A stretch of DNA of 64,000 nt from Hydrogenophaga sp. (GTDB lineage Bacteria > Pseudomonadota > Gammaproteobacteria > Burkholderiales > Burkholderiaceae_C), in NCBI GenBank assembly GCA_016790705.1, contig JAEUOT010000052.1, positions 1-64,000 of the forward strand, read 5' to 3'. A program made the translations under genes and the position numbers. Shown piece by piece: positions 20,120 to 29,871 of this stretch. Numbering within the stretch: the stretch's first letter is position 1; each line of letters starts with the position of its first letter. The notes under the pieces are model-generated. The model was given only the letters and a program-made list of their open reading frames with translations, searched no databases and was not told where the DNA came from.

Positions 20120-21073
20120 TCAGCCCGCGGTGTGCAGCGGGTGGGTGGCCTTCCAGTGGCGCGCGATGTCCAGGCGCCGTGCGACCCAGACCTTGTCGTG
20201 CGACTGGATGTGGTCCAGGAAGCGCTGCAGCGCGGTGATGCGGCCGGGGCGGCCGAGCAGGCGGCAGTGCATGCCGATGCTCATCATCTTGGGACGGTCC
20301 AGGCCGTCGGGGTCGCCTTCGGCATAGAGCGCGTCGAAAGTGTCCTTCATGTACTGAAAGAACGGGTCGGCGTGCGAGTAGCCCTGCGGCAGCGCGAAGC
20401 GCATGTCGTTGCAGTCCAGCGTGTAGGGCACGATGAGCTGATGGGTGTCCGTGCCGTCGCTCTTGCGCACCTTCATCCAGAACGGCAGGTCCTCGCCGTA
20501 GTAGTCGCTGTCGTATTCGAAACCGCCGAAGTCGGCGACCAGGCGGCGCGTGTTGGGGCTGTCGCGGCCGGTGTACCAGCCCAGCGGACGCTCACCGGTC
20601 AGGCCTTCGATGATCTGCATGGCCTCGGCCATGTGGGCGCGCTCGGTGGCTTCGTCGATGTTCTGGTAGTGGATCCACTTGAGGCCGTGGCAGGCGATGT
20701 CGTGGCCCAGCTCCTTGAACGCCGCGGTCAGCTCGGGGTGCTTCTGCAGCGCGGTCGACACGCCGAACACCGTCAGCGGCAGCTTGCGTCTCTCGAACTC
20801 GCGCAGGATGCGCCAGACGCCCGCGCGCGAGCCGTATTCATAGATGCCTTCCATGCTGATGTGGCGGGCTTCGAAGGCGGCCGGGTTGAACATCTCCGAG
20901 AGGAACTGTTCGCTGGCCTTGTCGCCGTGCAGCACGCAGTTTTCGCCGCCCTCTTCGTAGTTGAGGACGAACTGCACCGCGACGCGGGCGCCGCCCGGCC
21001 AGCGGGCATGGGGCACGTCGCGGCCGTAGCCGATCAGGTCGCGCGGGTAGGGGGCGGTGCTGTCGTAGATCAT
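20120..21073 (-). CDS. puuE: Allantoinase PuuE (polysaccharide-deacetylase fold)
   Basis: 317 residues. The NodB/polysaccharide deacetylase fold is visible with the N-terminal YPRDLIGYGRDVPHARWPGG, typical of PuuE, and the metal-site histidine in HDIACHGLKWIHY. It opens the allantoin ring to allantoate; it is unrelated to the amidohydrolase-type AllB. Sixteen bases separate it from the UraD-AllC gene downstream and nine from the gntR gene upstream, so gntR-puuE-uraD/allC-M20 probably form one operon. Confidence 0.93.
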   Translation of the reverse strand: MIYDSTAPYPRDLIGYGRDVPHARWPGGARVAVQFVLNYEEGGENCVLHGDKASEQFLSEMFNPAAFEARHISMEGIYEYGSRAGVWRILREFERRKLPLTVFGVSTALQKHPELTAAFKELGHDIACHGLKWIHYQNIDEATERAHMAEAMQIIEGLTGERPLGWYTGRDSPNTRRLVADFGGFEYDSDYYGEDLPFWMKVRKSDGTDTHQLIVPYTLDCNDMRFALPQGYSHADPFFQYMKDTFDALYAEGDPDGLDRPKMMSIGMHCRLLGRPGRITALQRFLDHIQSHDKVWVARRLDIARHWKATHPLHTAG

Positions 21074-21082
21074 GCGGGGCGT

Positions 21083-21751
21083 TCAGGAAGAAAGGGCGAG
21101 AGACAGGTCGTTGGTGGGCAGCTTGCGGTCGAAGGTCAGGCCTTCTTCCACATGCAGCAGGTGTTCGTTCATCAGGCGCACCGCCAGTTCCTCGTCCCTC
21201 GCGGCGAGGGCCTTGACGATCTCGGCATGCTCCTCGTTGGAGTGCTCGGCGGCGTTGGTGCTCTGGTACATGAGCGTGATCAGGGCGCAGCGCGAGAGCA
21301 GTTCACGCAAGAGTTCGGCCAGCACTTCGTTGCCCATCAGCTCGGCCATGCGCACGTGGAAGTCGGCCAGCAGCTCGGTGCGGCCGGTCACGTCCTGATT
21401 GGCCACCGCCTGCTTTTCCTGCGCCACGTGCTCGCGCAAGGCCTTGATCTTGCTTGGGGTGACCTGGCGCACGAAGGCGCGGGTCATTTCCGCTTCCAGC
21501 ATGCGGCGCACCGCGAACACCTGCTTGGCCTCTTCGACCGACGGGGCGGCCACGAAGGCGCCGCGCGCGGGCTCCAGGCGGATCAGCCGGTTCTGGGAGA
21601 GTTGGAACAGGGCCTGCCGCACCAGGGTGCGGGAGACGCCGAAGTGGTCGGCCAGTTTCTGCTCGGCCAGCTTGGTGCCCGGGTGCAGGCGGTGCTCGAC
21701 GATGGCGCGGGTCAGCGATTCGACGATCTGGCGGGTGCTGGAGGTTTCCAT
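21083..21751 (-). CDS. GntR-family regulator with FCD domain
   Basis: 222 residues. An N-terminal winged helix-turn-helix (about 10-75; LAEQKLADHFGVSRTLVRQA) is followed by the all-helical FCD ligand domain, which carries metal-binding candidates in FHVRMAELMG, HAEIVKAL and EHLLHVEEGL. Its start is 25 bases from an 18-bp perfect palindrome shared with the divergent uraH promoter, so autoregulation is likely. The same core occurs before the permease, the importer and puuD. It is therefore the best candidate for regulator of the purine island; the effector (urate, HIU or allantoin) is unknown. Confidence 0.9.
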   Translation of the reverse strand: METSSTRQIVESLTRAIVEHRLHPGTKLAEQKLADHFGVSRTLVRQALFQLSQNRLIRLEPARGAFVAAPSVEEAKQVFAVRRMLEAEMTRAFVRQVTPSKIKALREHVAQEKQAVANQDVTGRTELLADFHVRMAELMGNEVLAELLRELLSRCALITLMYQSTNAAEHSNEEHAEIVKALAARDEELAVRLMNEHLLHVEEGLTFDRKLPTNDLSLALSS

Positions 21752-21775
21752 GAATTCATCATATCCAGAAAAACA

Positions 21776-21793
21776 AAAAGTGTATACACTTTT
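21776..21793. promoter_or_regulatory. Putative GntR operator between gntR and uraH
   Basis: A perfect 18-bp palindrome, AAAAGTGTATACACTTTT, centred 33 bases from the gntR start and 39 bases from the uraH start. It is the best-conserved of the four TGTATACA sites and lies beside the regulator gene, as expected for an autoregulated divergent promoter. Confidence 0.8.
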
Positions 21794-21822
21794 GGTCGAC
21801 CGAAACCGATGAGGACATCACC

Positions 21823-22176
21823 ATGGGACTGAGCACCCACGTTCTGGACACGATGCACGGCTGCCCCGCCGCCGGCATGGGTGTCGAGCTCTACACCACC
21901 GAGGGCGAGCAGGCCACGCTGGTCAGGCGCTTCACGCTGAACCACGACGGCCGCAACCCGGACGGGCCGCTGTACGACAACGCCAGCCTGAAGGTCGGGA
22001 CCTACCGGCTGGTGTTCGACGTGAAGGGGTATTTCGCGGCCCGGGGCGTGGCCTTGCCGGAGCCGAACTTTCTCAACCGCGTCGCGCTGGACTTCGGTGT
22101 GGCCCACACCGACCAGCACTACCACGTGCCGCTGCTGGTCAGTCCCTGGAGCTATTCGACATACAGAGGCAGCTGA
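21823..22176 (+). CDS. uraH: 5-Hydroxyisourate hydrolase (HIUase)
   Basis: 117 residues, transthyretin-related. It hydrolyses 5-hydroxyisourate made by urate oxidase to OHCU. Diagnostic features are the N-terminal STHVLDTMHG, the catalytic His in HYHVPLLVSPWSYSTYRGS and the terminal YRGS tetrapeptide that separates HIUase from transthyretin. The motif LNHDGRNPDG is also present. It is divergent from gntR and shares the operator at 21776. Confidence 0.96.
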   Translation: MGLSTHVLDTMHGCPAAGMGVELYTTEGEQATLVRRFTLNHDGRNPDGPLYDNASLKVGTYRLVFDVKGYFAARGVALPEPNFLNRVALDFGVAHTDQHYHVPLLVSPWSYSTYRGS

Positions 22177-22218
22177 CGTTTCCCCCCGGGGGGTGACGCC
22201 GCAGACGGCGCGGGTGGG

Positions 22219-22743
22219 TCACCGGTCGCGTTGGCCTTCGGTCAGCGTGTCGAGCTGGAACAGGCCGCTCTTGTCCCACAGCCAGGTGTCGGTGTACACG
22301 ACCCGGCCCATGCGCACCGGGGCGGGGAAGGGGGCTGCCTCGCGCACGGCGCGCTCGATCTCGGCCTTGGCGCCCGGATGGCTGGGCGGCCGCATCCAGT
22401 TCATCGCCACGATCTGTCCCTGTTGGTCCAGCTCCAGTTGCATCGTGCCGACGCCCTGCAGCAGCGGCGGCATCTTGCCCTTGAAGATCCGGCCGGCGTA
22501 CCGGTCATAAAGGTGTCTTGCGCCATCGCGCCGGTAGTCGCGCGCGGTGGTGGCATGCGACACGACGGTCGGGGCCGGTGCCATCGCCGTCGCGGCGGGC
22601 GCCGTCGTTGTCGGGACGGGCCCGGTGGCGGTGGTCGGCGCTGTGGGGGCCGGCGGCGTGGAGACGGGGGCCGAGCAGGCACCCAGCAGTGCGGCGGTGC
22701 CCAGCCAGTACAGACGGGAAGGGAAGATGCGGTGGTTCGGCAT
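22219..22743 (-). CDS. Putative lipoprotein with TonB-C-like domain
   Basis: 174 residues. A type II signal peptide ends in the lipobox LLGAC (Cys22), so it is probably membrane anchored. A low-complexity Pro/Ala/Thr linker (about 25-60) follows, and then a compact C-terminal domain with GVGTMQLELDQQGQIVAMNW, similar in pattern to the TonB C-terminal fold. The function is not recognised. It is convergent with uraH and has no operon partner, so a link to purine use is not supported. Confidence 0.65.
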   Translation of the reverse strand: MPNHRIFPSRLYWLGTAALLGACSAPVSTPPAPTAPTTATGPVPTTTAPAATAMAPAPTVVSHATTARDYRRDGARHLYDRYAGRIFKGKMPPLLQGVGTMQLELDQQGQIVAMNWMRPPSHPGAKAEIERAVREAAPFPAPVRMGRVVYTDTWLWDKSGLFQLDTLTEGQRDR

Positions 22744-22906
22744 GCTTGTCTCTCGTGGTCATGGTGGCGGTCGTGCACCCGCCGTGGCGGCGCCATACGG
22801 CGCGCGCGATGCAGTGTATGGCGCTTCGCCGCATCGCCCAAGCCCCGCCACGGGAGATACTCCGCGATCGGGCGAGCTTCTGACGCTTTATTACGACTTC
22901 TTCGGC

Positions 22907-23740
22907 ATGTACGCCACAAGCCCTTCGGACCTGGACCACTTCCTGCGCCGTCTCCCGGATGAGGCCGCGGTGCTGGTGCGCGTGCTGCGCACCCGCGGCT
23001 CGGTGCCCCGTGCAGCAGGCACCTGGATGGCGGTGTGGCTTGAGGGTCAGATCGGCACCATCGGCGGCGGCCACCTGGAATGGGACGCGCTGGCGCGTGC
23101 GCGCGAGGCGCTGGCCGGCGGCGCCACACAGCCCTGGGAGCAGCGCGTGGCCTTGGGTCCGAGCCTGGGACAGTGCTGCGGCGGGGAGCTGGTGTTGCGC
23201 TATGAGCCGGTCGTCGGTGCGCAGTGCGAAGCGCTTGCCGAGCGGCTGACCGAAGCGCTGAGTCCGGTCGCGCTGTTCGGCGGTGGCCATGTCGGCCAGG
23301 CGATCGTTCGTGCGCTCGCGCCGCTGCCGTTTTCGGTGCGCTGGATAGATAGCCGGGACGGGGTGTTTCCGGAGATGCTGCCCGCCTCGGTGCAGACCGA
23401 GCACTCCGATCCGGTCGACGCGGCGGTGCGCGAGCTGGCGCCGGGTTCCCGTGTGCTGATCATGAGCTTTTCACACGCCGAAGACCTGGAGGTGGTGGCG
23501 GCCTGCCTGGCCCGCATCCGCGGCCAGGACGACCTGCCCTTCGTGGGCCTGATCGGCAGTCGCACCAAATGGGCGACCTTTCGGCGGCGGCTGGCCGAGC
23601 GAGGGGCGACGCCCGCCGAGCTGGACCGCATCACGTGCCCGATCGGCTTGCCCGGCATCACGGGGAAAGAGCCCGCCGTGATCGCGGCCTCGGTTGTGGC
23701 GCAGTTGTTGCTTGCCACATCGGCCGGGGCGCCAGGCTGA
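22907..23740 (+). CDS. xdhC: Xanthine dehydrogenase accessory protein XdhC
   Basis: 277 residues. The XdhC/CoxI N-terminal block (VLVRVLRTRGSVPRAAGTWM, GTIGGGHLEW) and the C-terminal Rossmann-like domain (VALFGGGHVGQAIVRAL; FVGLIGSRTKWATFRRRL; CPIGLPGITGKEPAVIAAS) are both clear. It binds molybdenum cofactor and loads it into xanthine dehydrogenase. The ATG at 22907 begins the conserved part; the open frame upstream to 22547 is antisense to the lipoprotein gene. The xdhA and xdhB genes are not in the window, so the enzyme must be encoded elsewhere. Confidence 0.92.
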   Translation: MYATSPSDLDHFLRRLPDEAAVLVRVLRTRGSVPRAAGTWMAVWLEGQIGTIGGGHLEWDALARAREALAGGATQPWEQRVALGPSLGQCCGGELVLRYEPVVGAQCEALAERLTEALSPVALFGGGHVGQAIVRALAPLPFSVRWIDSRDGVFPEMLPASVQTEHSDPVDAAVRELAPGSRVLIMSFSHAEDLEVVAACLARIRGQDDLPFVGLIGSRTKWATFRRRLAERGATPAELDRITCPIGLPGITGKEPAVIAASVVAQLLLATSAGAPG

Positions 23741-23783
23741 CGCCGGCGCGGGTGCGGGTTTGTCCTGCGCCACTTGTCTCCAA

Positions 23784-23799
23784 AAAGTGTATACACTTT
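23784..23799. promoter_or_regulatory. Putative GntR operator upstream of puuD
   Basis: A perfect 16-bp palindrome, AAAGTGTATACACTTT, 138 bases upstream of the puuD ATG. It is identical to the inner 16 bases of the gntR/uraH site. The distance leaves room for a promoter and a leader of about 100 bases, in which nothing else is recognised. Confidence 0.75.
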
Positions 23800-23936
23800 G
23801 CCGACCGGTCGCAGCGGAGCGGAAGAACAGGCGGTCTGCCCTGTTCCTTCATTTACGCGGCCCTCAGTCGGCTCAGAGCGCCCGCGGTGGTGAGTCGAAA
23901 AACCTGACGGCGTCGCCGTCCCTGTGTTGAGGTGCC

Positions 23937-25136
23937 ATGGAAACCTACCTGCTCGACTGGGCCAATCTGCTGCTGCGCTGGCTGCACGTGATCGTCGGCA
24001 TCGCGTGGATCGGCTCCTCCTTCTATTTCGTCTTCCTCGACAGCAGCCTCACGCCGCCCGAAGACGAACAGCTCAAGAAGGACGGGGTGTCGGGTGAGCT
24101 GTGGGCGCTGCATGGCGGCGGCTTCTACCACCCGGTCAAGTTCAAGGCCGCGCCGCCCCAACTGCCCGACCACCTGCACTGGTTCTACTGGGAAAGCTAT
24201 TCGACCTGGCTCTCCGGTTTTGCGCTGTTCCTCATCTCGTATCTGTGGAGCCCCAGCGTCTACCTGATCGACCCGAGCGTGATGCCGTGGTCGCCCGCCG
24301 GGGCGATCGCGGCGGCGCTGGCGTTCCTGGTGGTGTTCTGGCTGCTCTACGACGGCATCTGCCGCACCCTGGGCCAGAGCGAAAATGGCGACGCCAAAGT
24401 CGGCGCGCTCGTGCTGGTGCTGGTCTGCGTCGCGGCCTATGCGGCCACACACATGTTCGCCGGGCGCGCCGCCTTCCTGCTGATGGGCGCGATGCTGGCG
24501 ACCTCGATGAGCGCCAACGTGTTCTTCTGGATCATCCCCGGCCAGCGCACCATGGTGGCGGACATGAAGGCCGGCCGTCCGGTTGACCCGATCCACGGCA
24601 TCCGCGGCAAGCAGCGCAGCGTGCACAACACCTACTTCACGCTGCCGGTGCTGTTCGCGATGCTCAGCAACCACTACAGCTTCACCTATTCGCATCCGCA
24701 GAACTGGCTGGTGCTGATCGGCATGATGTTCGCGGGCGCGGCCATCCGCCAGTTCTTCGTCATGCGCCATGGCTACAAGCTCGGCCGCAACCCGCACCCC
24801 TGGAAGTACGCGGCGGTCGGCGTGGTGGTGCTGCTGGCGTTGATCGTCTGGCTCAAGCCGGCGAACCTGCCGGCGGCTGCCGCAGCGCCCGAGAAGGTGG
24901 GCATGGCCCAGGTGCAGCCGGTGTTCGCGCAGCGCTGCGTGATGTGCCACGGCGAAGCGCTGCAGAGCAAGGGCGTGCGCCTGGATTCGGCCGCCGAGAT
25001 CAAGAAGAACGCGCAGATGGTCTACCAGCAGGCGGTGGTGCAGAAGACCATGCCGCTGAACAACGCCACCGGCATCACTGACGCCGAGCGCGCCTTGGTT
25101 GCGCAGTGGTTCCAGCAAGGGGCGACCGCCGACTGA
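23937..25136 (+). CDS. puuD: Membrane-bound urate oxidase with cytochrome c domain (PuuD)
   Basis: 399 residues. The N-terminal urate hydroxylase domain has about eight membrane segments, starting NLLLRWLHVIVGIAWIGSSF and including MSANVFFWIIPGQRTMVADM. The C-terminal periplasmic domain is a class I cytochrome c with heme motif CVMCH at residues 334-338 and a distal Met candidate in KTMPLNN. Electrons from urate can thus enter the respiratory chain instead of producing peroxide. It follows a GntR operator and precedes frmA by 48 bases. It complements UraH and UraD encoded upstream. Confidence 0.94.
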   Translation: METYLLDWANLLLRWLHVIVGIAWIGSSFYFVFLDSSLTPPEDEQLKKDGVSGELWALHGGGFYHPVKFKAAPPQLPDHLHWFYWESYSTWLSGFALFLISYLWSPSVYLIDPSVMPWSPAGAIAAALAFLVVFWLLYDGICRTLGQSENGDAKVGALVLVLVCVAAYAATHMFAGRAAFLLMGAMLATSMSANVFFWIIPGQRTMVADMKAGRPVDPIHGIRGKQRSVHNTYFTLPVLFAMLSNHYSFTYSHPQNWLVLIGMMFAGAAIRQFFVMRHGYKLGRNPHPWKYAAVGVVVLLALIVWLKPANLPAAAAAPEKVGMAQVQPVFAQRCVMCHGEALQSKGVRLDSAAEIKKNAQMVYQQAVVQKTMPLNNATGITDAERALVAQWFQQGATAD

Positions 25137-25184
25137 CGCGTTCCTGCGCTACGCTTGTGTCTTCCAAACCACGGGAGACCCTGA

Positions 25185-26291
<1,107 letters not shown>

Positions 26292-26298
26292 TCGGGAC

Positions 26299-27207
26299 AT
26301 GGCGCTGCCGCTGCTGAACGCCGACACCCGCGTGCGCGCGGGTGTGCTCGATGTGGCCTGCCACATGGCCGGCCCCGTCGATGGCCCGCCGGTGTTGCTG
26401 ATGCACGGCTTTCCCTATGACATCCATTCGTATGTGGACGTGGCGCCGATGCTCGCCGAGGCCGGTTGCCGCGTGGTCGTTCCTTATCTGCGCGGCTATG
26501 GCGGCACGCAGTTTCTCGACGCCGCCACGCCGCGCTCGGGCGAGCAGGCGGTGCTGGGCGCGGACCTGCTGGCCTTGCTCGATGCCTTGAGCATCGAACG
26601 TGCGGTGCTCGCGGGTTACGACTGGGGCGGCCGCGCGGCCTGCGTGGTCGCGGCGCTGTGGCCCGAACGCTGCACGGGCCTGGTCTCGGTCAACAGCTAC
26701 AACCTGCAGAACATTGCCCGCGCGATGGTGCCGGACACGCCCGAGAACGAGCAGCGCCTCTGGTATCAGTACCTGTTCCACAGCGAACGCGGTCGCGCCG
26801 CGCTGACGCAGGACCGGCGGGCGCTGTGCCGCCGGCTCTGGCAACTCTGGTCGCCGACCTGGGCCTTCGACGACGCGACGTTCGAGCGCAGCGCCGCCGC
26901 CTTCGACCACCCTGACTTCGTGGACGTCGTGATCCATTCCTACCGCCACCGCTTCGGCCTGGTGCCGGGCGACCCGGCGGTGGCTGAGGTGGAGCGCCGC
27001 ATCGCCGCCCAGCCGACCATCACCGTGCCCACCATCAGCTTCGACGGCGTTGCCGACGGCGTGCGTCCCTGGGAGCCCGCCGAAGCCAACGCCCACCGCT
27101 TCAGCGGCCCGCGCCAGCACCGCATCCTGCCCGGCATCGGCCACAACCTGCCGCAGGAGGCGCCGCGCGCCTTCGCCGATGCGGTGCTCGACCTGGTCCG
27201 CCGCTGA
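26299..27207 (+). CDS. Alpha/beta hydrolase, Asp-nucleophile type
   Basis: 302 residues. The oxyanion segment is VLLMHGFPYDIHSY. The nucleophile elbow is GYDWGGRAA with Asp rather than Ser, as in haloalkane dehalogenases and soluble epoxide hydrolases. A late GIGHNLPQEAP supplies the His. It sits seven bases after frmA and before fghA, so it is cotranscribed with formaldehyde detoxification genes. The substrate is unknown; an epoxide- or halide-type carbon compound is possible from the nucleophile. The ATG at 26299 follows the frmA stop closely, with only GGGA as ribosome site. Confidence 0.78.
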   Translation: MALPLLNADTRVRAGVLDVACHMAGPVDGPPVLLMHGFPYDIHSYVDVAPMLAEAGCRVVVPYLRGYGGTQFLDAATPRSGEQAVLGADLLALLDALSIERAVLAGYDWGGRAACVVAALWPERCTGLVSVNSYNLQNIARAMVPDTPENEQRLWYQYLFHSERGRAALTQDRRALCRRLWQLWSPTWAFDDATFERSAAAFDHPDFVDVVIHSYRHRFGLVPGDPAVAEVERRIAAQPTITVPTISFDGVADGVRPWEPAEANAHRFSGPRQHRILPGIGHNLPQEAPRAFADAVLDLVRR

Positions 27208-27229
27208 CCTTTTTCACCAACAGACCACC

Positions 27230-28093
27230 ATGGCCCTCGAACGACTCGAACTGCTCAGCGAACACGGCTGCTTCGGCGGCGTGCAGCGCTTCTACAAACA
27301 CTTCTCGGTCAACCAGATCGGCCTGCCGATGCGCTTCGCGCTGTTCCTGCCGCCGCAGGCCGCTGCCGGGCAGAAGGTTCCGCTGCTGACCTACCTTGCC
27401 GGCCTGACCTGCACCGAAGAGACCGCGACGATGAAAGCCGGCGCGCAGCGCCTCGCCGCACAACTGGGCCTGGCCCTGCTGTTCCCCGACACCAGCCCGC
27501 GCAACAGCGGCATCGACGGCGAAGACCACCACTGGGACTTCGGCGTCGGCGCCGGCTTCTATCTCGACGCCACCGAACACCCCTGGGCCGGCCACTGGCA
27601 GATGGAGAGTTACCTGCTCAAGGAACTGATTCCCGGTGTGGTGGCCGACTTCGGTCTCGATGGCGACCGCCTGGGCATCACCGGCCATTCCATGGGCGGC
27701 CACGGCGCGCTCACGCTCGCGCTGCGCCACCCCGGTGTATTCCGCAGCCTCTCGGCCTTCGCGCCCATCTGTGCGCCGACAAAGTGTCCCTGGGGCCACA
27801 AGGCGTTTCTGGGCTACCTCGGCCAGGACGAAACCACCTGGGCGGCACACGACGCCAGCCTGCTGATGGCCGCGCAAAAAACGGCGCCGTTCCCCGGCGG
27901 CATCCTGATTGACCAGGGCCTGGCCGACAAATTCCTGGCCGAGCAGCTCTACCCCGAGGCGTTCGAGGCCGCCTGCGCCCAGGCCGGCCAGCCGCTCACG
28001 CTGCGCCGCCACGCCGGCTACGACCACGGCTACTACTTCATTGGCAGCTTCATCGACGACCACCTGCGCCATCACGCGCAGGCGCTGGGCTGA
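27230..28093 (+). CDS. fghA: S-formylglutathione hydrolase
   Basis: 287 residues, esterase D family. It hydrolyses S-formylglutathione to formate and glutathione, completing the pathway begun by FrmA. The N-terminal SEHGCFGGVQRFYKH, the conserved YLAGLTCTEE and PDTSPR segments, the nucleophile elbow GHSMGGHGAL, and the His of YDHGYYFI are all present. The ATG at 27230 follows the hydrolase stop by 22 bases; the open frame reaching back to 27050 is a shadow. The symbol frmB is also used. Confidence 0.95.
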   Translation: MALERLELLSEHGCFGGVQRFYKHFSVNQIGLPMRFALFLPPQAAAGQKVPLLTYLAGLTCTEETATMKAGAQRLAAQLGLALLFPDTSPRNSGIDGEDHHWDFGVGAGFYLDATEHPWAGHWQMESYLLKELIPGVVADFGLDGDRLGITGHSMGGHGALTLALRHPGVFRSLSAFAPICAPTKCPWGHKAFLGYLGQDETTWAAHDASLLMAAQKTAPFPGGILIDQGLADKFLAEQLYPEAFEAACAQAGQPLTLRRHAGYDHGYYFIGSFIDDHLRHHAQALG

Positions 28094-28118
28094 CCGACGC
28101 TGACCGAGGGGTGGCCGC

Positions 28119-28901
28119 TCAGCGCGGCAACTGCCGGTAGGCCGCATCGGCCAGCACCGCGAGCCGCTCGCGCGGCAGGTTGCCGCTGAGCGCGTAGCCC
28201 ATGTGCCGGTCGACCCAGTAGAAGGTTTCGGTCTCGCCCACCCGATAGAACCGGAACGCGCTGTCCTGGCCGGCCTGCTCGCCCAGTGCCGAGACGTGCA
28301 GCGTGATGCGTTCGCCGGCCGCCGACTCGTACATGAACAGCGCGCGGGCTTCGCTGTTCTGGCCGGGCAGCAGCCGCCCCCCGATCAGGGAGAAACCTTG
28401 CTCCTGCAGCAGCGGTGCGGTCAGCGGCGTGCCCAGGCGTTTGGACAGCCACTGGACCAGGTGGGCCTGCTCGGCCGCGCCGACCTCGACCGGGTGGCGT
28501 TTCTCGGGCGTGTAGACCGCGTGGGCCACGCGCGCTTCCTGAACAAAGCCGGGTGTGGCGGCGGCCAGGCGGGCGGCGGGATCGCGGGCCGTGTGGCCCC
28601 ACCAGCCGCCGGCAAAACCCAGCGCCAGCAGCACGCTCGCGGCCAGCGCCTGGGGCCAGACCGCACGCCGTGGCGGGCGGGTGGCGCGGGCCAGCGCCAG
28701 TGGCACGGGTTCATCCAGCACGCCACGCAGCAGGCCCTGCAGCGCCGTGCGCTGCGCCTGCCATTCCTGCACCCGCCGGGCATCGTCGGGGTGGTGCAAC
28801 AGCCAGGCCGACACGGCGTCCGCGCGATCGGCCGGCAACTGGCCGTCGACCCAGGCGTGCAGCTCGGCGTCGGTCACGGTAGAGGTGGAATCGGTCTTCA
28901 T
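28119..28901 (-). CDS. Anti-sigma factor, membrane anchored
   Basis: 260 residues. The N-terminal part (1-80; AELHAWVDGQLPADRADAV) matches the anti-sigma zinc-finger-like domain without an obvious HxxxCxxC site. One membrane segment follows (about residues 93-110; AASVLLALGFAGGWWG), then a periplasmic domain of about 145 residues with GFSLIGGRLLPG. Its ATG overlaps the stop of the sigma gene (ATGA), the classic coupling for sigma/anti-sigma pairs. It probably holds the sigma factor inactive until an envelope signal arrives. Confidence 0.88.
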   Translation of the reverse strand: MKTDSTSTVTDAELHAWVDGQLPADRADAVSAWLLHHPDDARRVQEWQAQRTALQGLLRGVLDEPVPLALARATRPPRRAVWPQALAASVLLALGFAGGWWGHTARDPAARLAAATPGFVQEARVAHAVYTPEKRHPVEVGAAEQAHLVQWLSKRLGTPLTAPLLQEQGFSLIGGRLLPGQNSEARALFMYESAAGERITLHVSALGEQAGQDSAFRFYRVGETETFYWVDRHMGYALSGNLPRERLAVLADAAYRQLPR

Positions 28902-29431
28902 GGCGCACGGGTTCCGGAGACAACTTTCAGGCGAGGGGCCGTGGTCGCGGCGGGCTCGCCGCTGGTGAGCTGGCGCAACTGCTCGCGTCCGCGCGACAGC
29001 CGGGACATCACCGTACCGACCGGCACGCCCATGACCTGAGCGGTCTCGACATAGGACATCTCCTCGACACACACCAGCAGCACGGTCTCGCGCAGCACGG
29101 GATTGAGCTGCGCCAGTGCCTGCTCCAGGTCCATGCGCTCGGGCACATGGCGAAACGGATCGTGGCTGGGCTCGTGATGCTCTTCGAGCTCGACCGCGTC
29201 GCGCTCATGCACCTGGTCCCGCACCTGGTTGAGGTGCAGGTTGTGCATCATCGACAGCAGCCAGGCGCGCAGGCCGGTGCCGTCGGCGCGCGGCTTCCAC
29301 AGTGACCACTTGTGGCAGGCGCGCTCCAGCGTGTCCTGCACCAGGTCGTCGGCGCGCGTCGCGTCCCCCGTCAGCAGGCGCGCGTAGCGCCGCAGACGGG
29401 GGATGTGGGGCAGTGTGTCTTCCGGTCCCAA
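28898..29431 (-). CDS. ECF RNA polymerase sigma factor
   Basis: 177 residues with region 2 (DDLVQDTLERACHKW; GLRAWLLSMMHNLHLNQVRD) and region 4 (LLVCVEEMSYVETAQVMGVP; GTVMSRLSRGREQLRQL). The only suitable start is TTG at 29431, because no ATG or GTG lies in frame nearby. It falls nine bases past the stop of the lipoprotein gene, so translation may depend on that gene. It is followed by and coupled to the anti-sigma factor. Confidence 0.9.
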   Translation of the reverse strand: MGPEDTLPHIPRLRRYARLLTGDATRADDLVQDTLERACHKWSLWKPRADGTGLRAWLLSMMHNLHLNQVRDQVHERDAVELEEHHEPSHDPFRHVPERMDLEQALAQLNPVLRETVLLVCVEEMSYVETAQVMGVPVGTVMSRLSRGREQLRQLTSGEPAATTAPRLKVVSGTRAP

Positions 29432-29439
29432 GGTATGCG

Positions 29440-29832
29440 TCAGGGCGCTGCGACGCGCCAGACGCCGTTGAAGCCGTCGCCGGTCTTGTCGCCAGGCTTG
29501 CTGTCCTTGATCCAGTAGTACAGCGGCTTGCCCTTGTAGGCCAGTTGCTTGGCGCCGTCGTCGCGCGTCACCACGCTGTAGTCGCCCGAGGCGGCTGCGC
29601 TGCCGGCCATCAGCGGCGGCCAGTTGGTGGCGCAGGGGCCGTTGCAGACACTCTTGCCGCTGCCGGCGGCGTCCTTGTCGAAGGTGTAGAGCGTCATGCC
29701 GTTGGGGCCGGTCAGCATGCCGTTGCTGGCCATCACGCCGGCGGGCGCGCCGCCGGTGCTGGCGCAGCCGACCAGGGCTGCGGCCACCAGGGACAGGGCG
29801 GCGGTGGCGCGAAGGATGTGGATTCGGGGCAT
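29440..29832 (-). CDS. Small secreted lipoprotein, COG4315-like repeats
   Basis: 130 residues. The lipobox is AALVGC. The mature part carries two short repeats of the family: GMTLYTFDKDAAGSGKSVCN and KPLYYWIKDSKPGDKTGD. This is the YxxD-type motif of predicted lipoproteins often linked to ECF sigma factors. The Cys pair in CNGPCATNWPP is conserved. A strong GAGGAG lies before the ATG. It is the first gene of the lipoprotein-sigma-antisigma unit. The function is unknown; a periplasmic oxidative or redox-stress role is an inference from related loci. Confidence 0.8.
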   Translation of the reverse strand: MPRIHILRATAALSLVAAALVGCASTGGAPAGVMASNGMLTGPNGMTLYTFDKDAAGSGKSVCNGPCATNWPPLMAGSAAASGDYSVVTRDDGAKQLAYKGKPLYYWIKDSKPGDKTGDGFNGVWRVAAP

Positions 29833-29871
29833 CGGGAACTCCTCGGAAAAAGGGATAAAGGGGGCTTGCAA

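Noticed and set aside
22177..22218. CCCCCCGGGGGG-type stem after uraH as a possible copy of the dispersed repeat
   Set aside because: It lacks the 45-base core and the constant loop; at most it is an unrelated GC hairpin between convergent genes.
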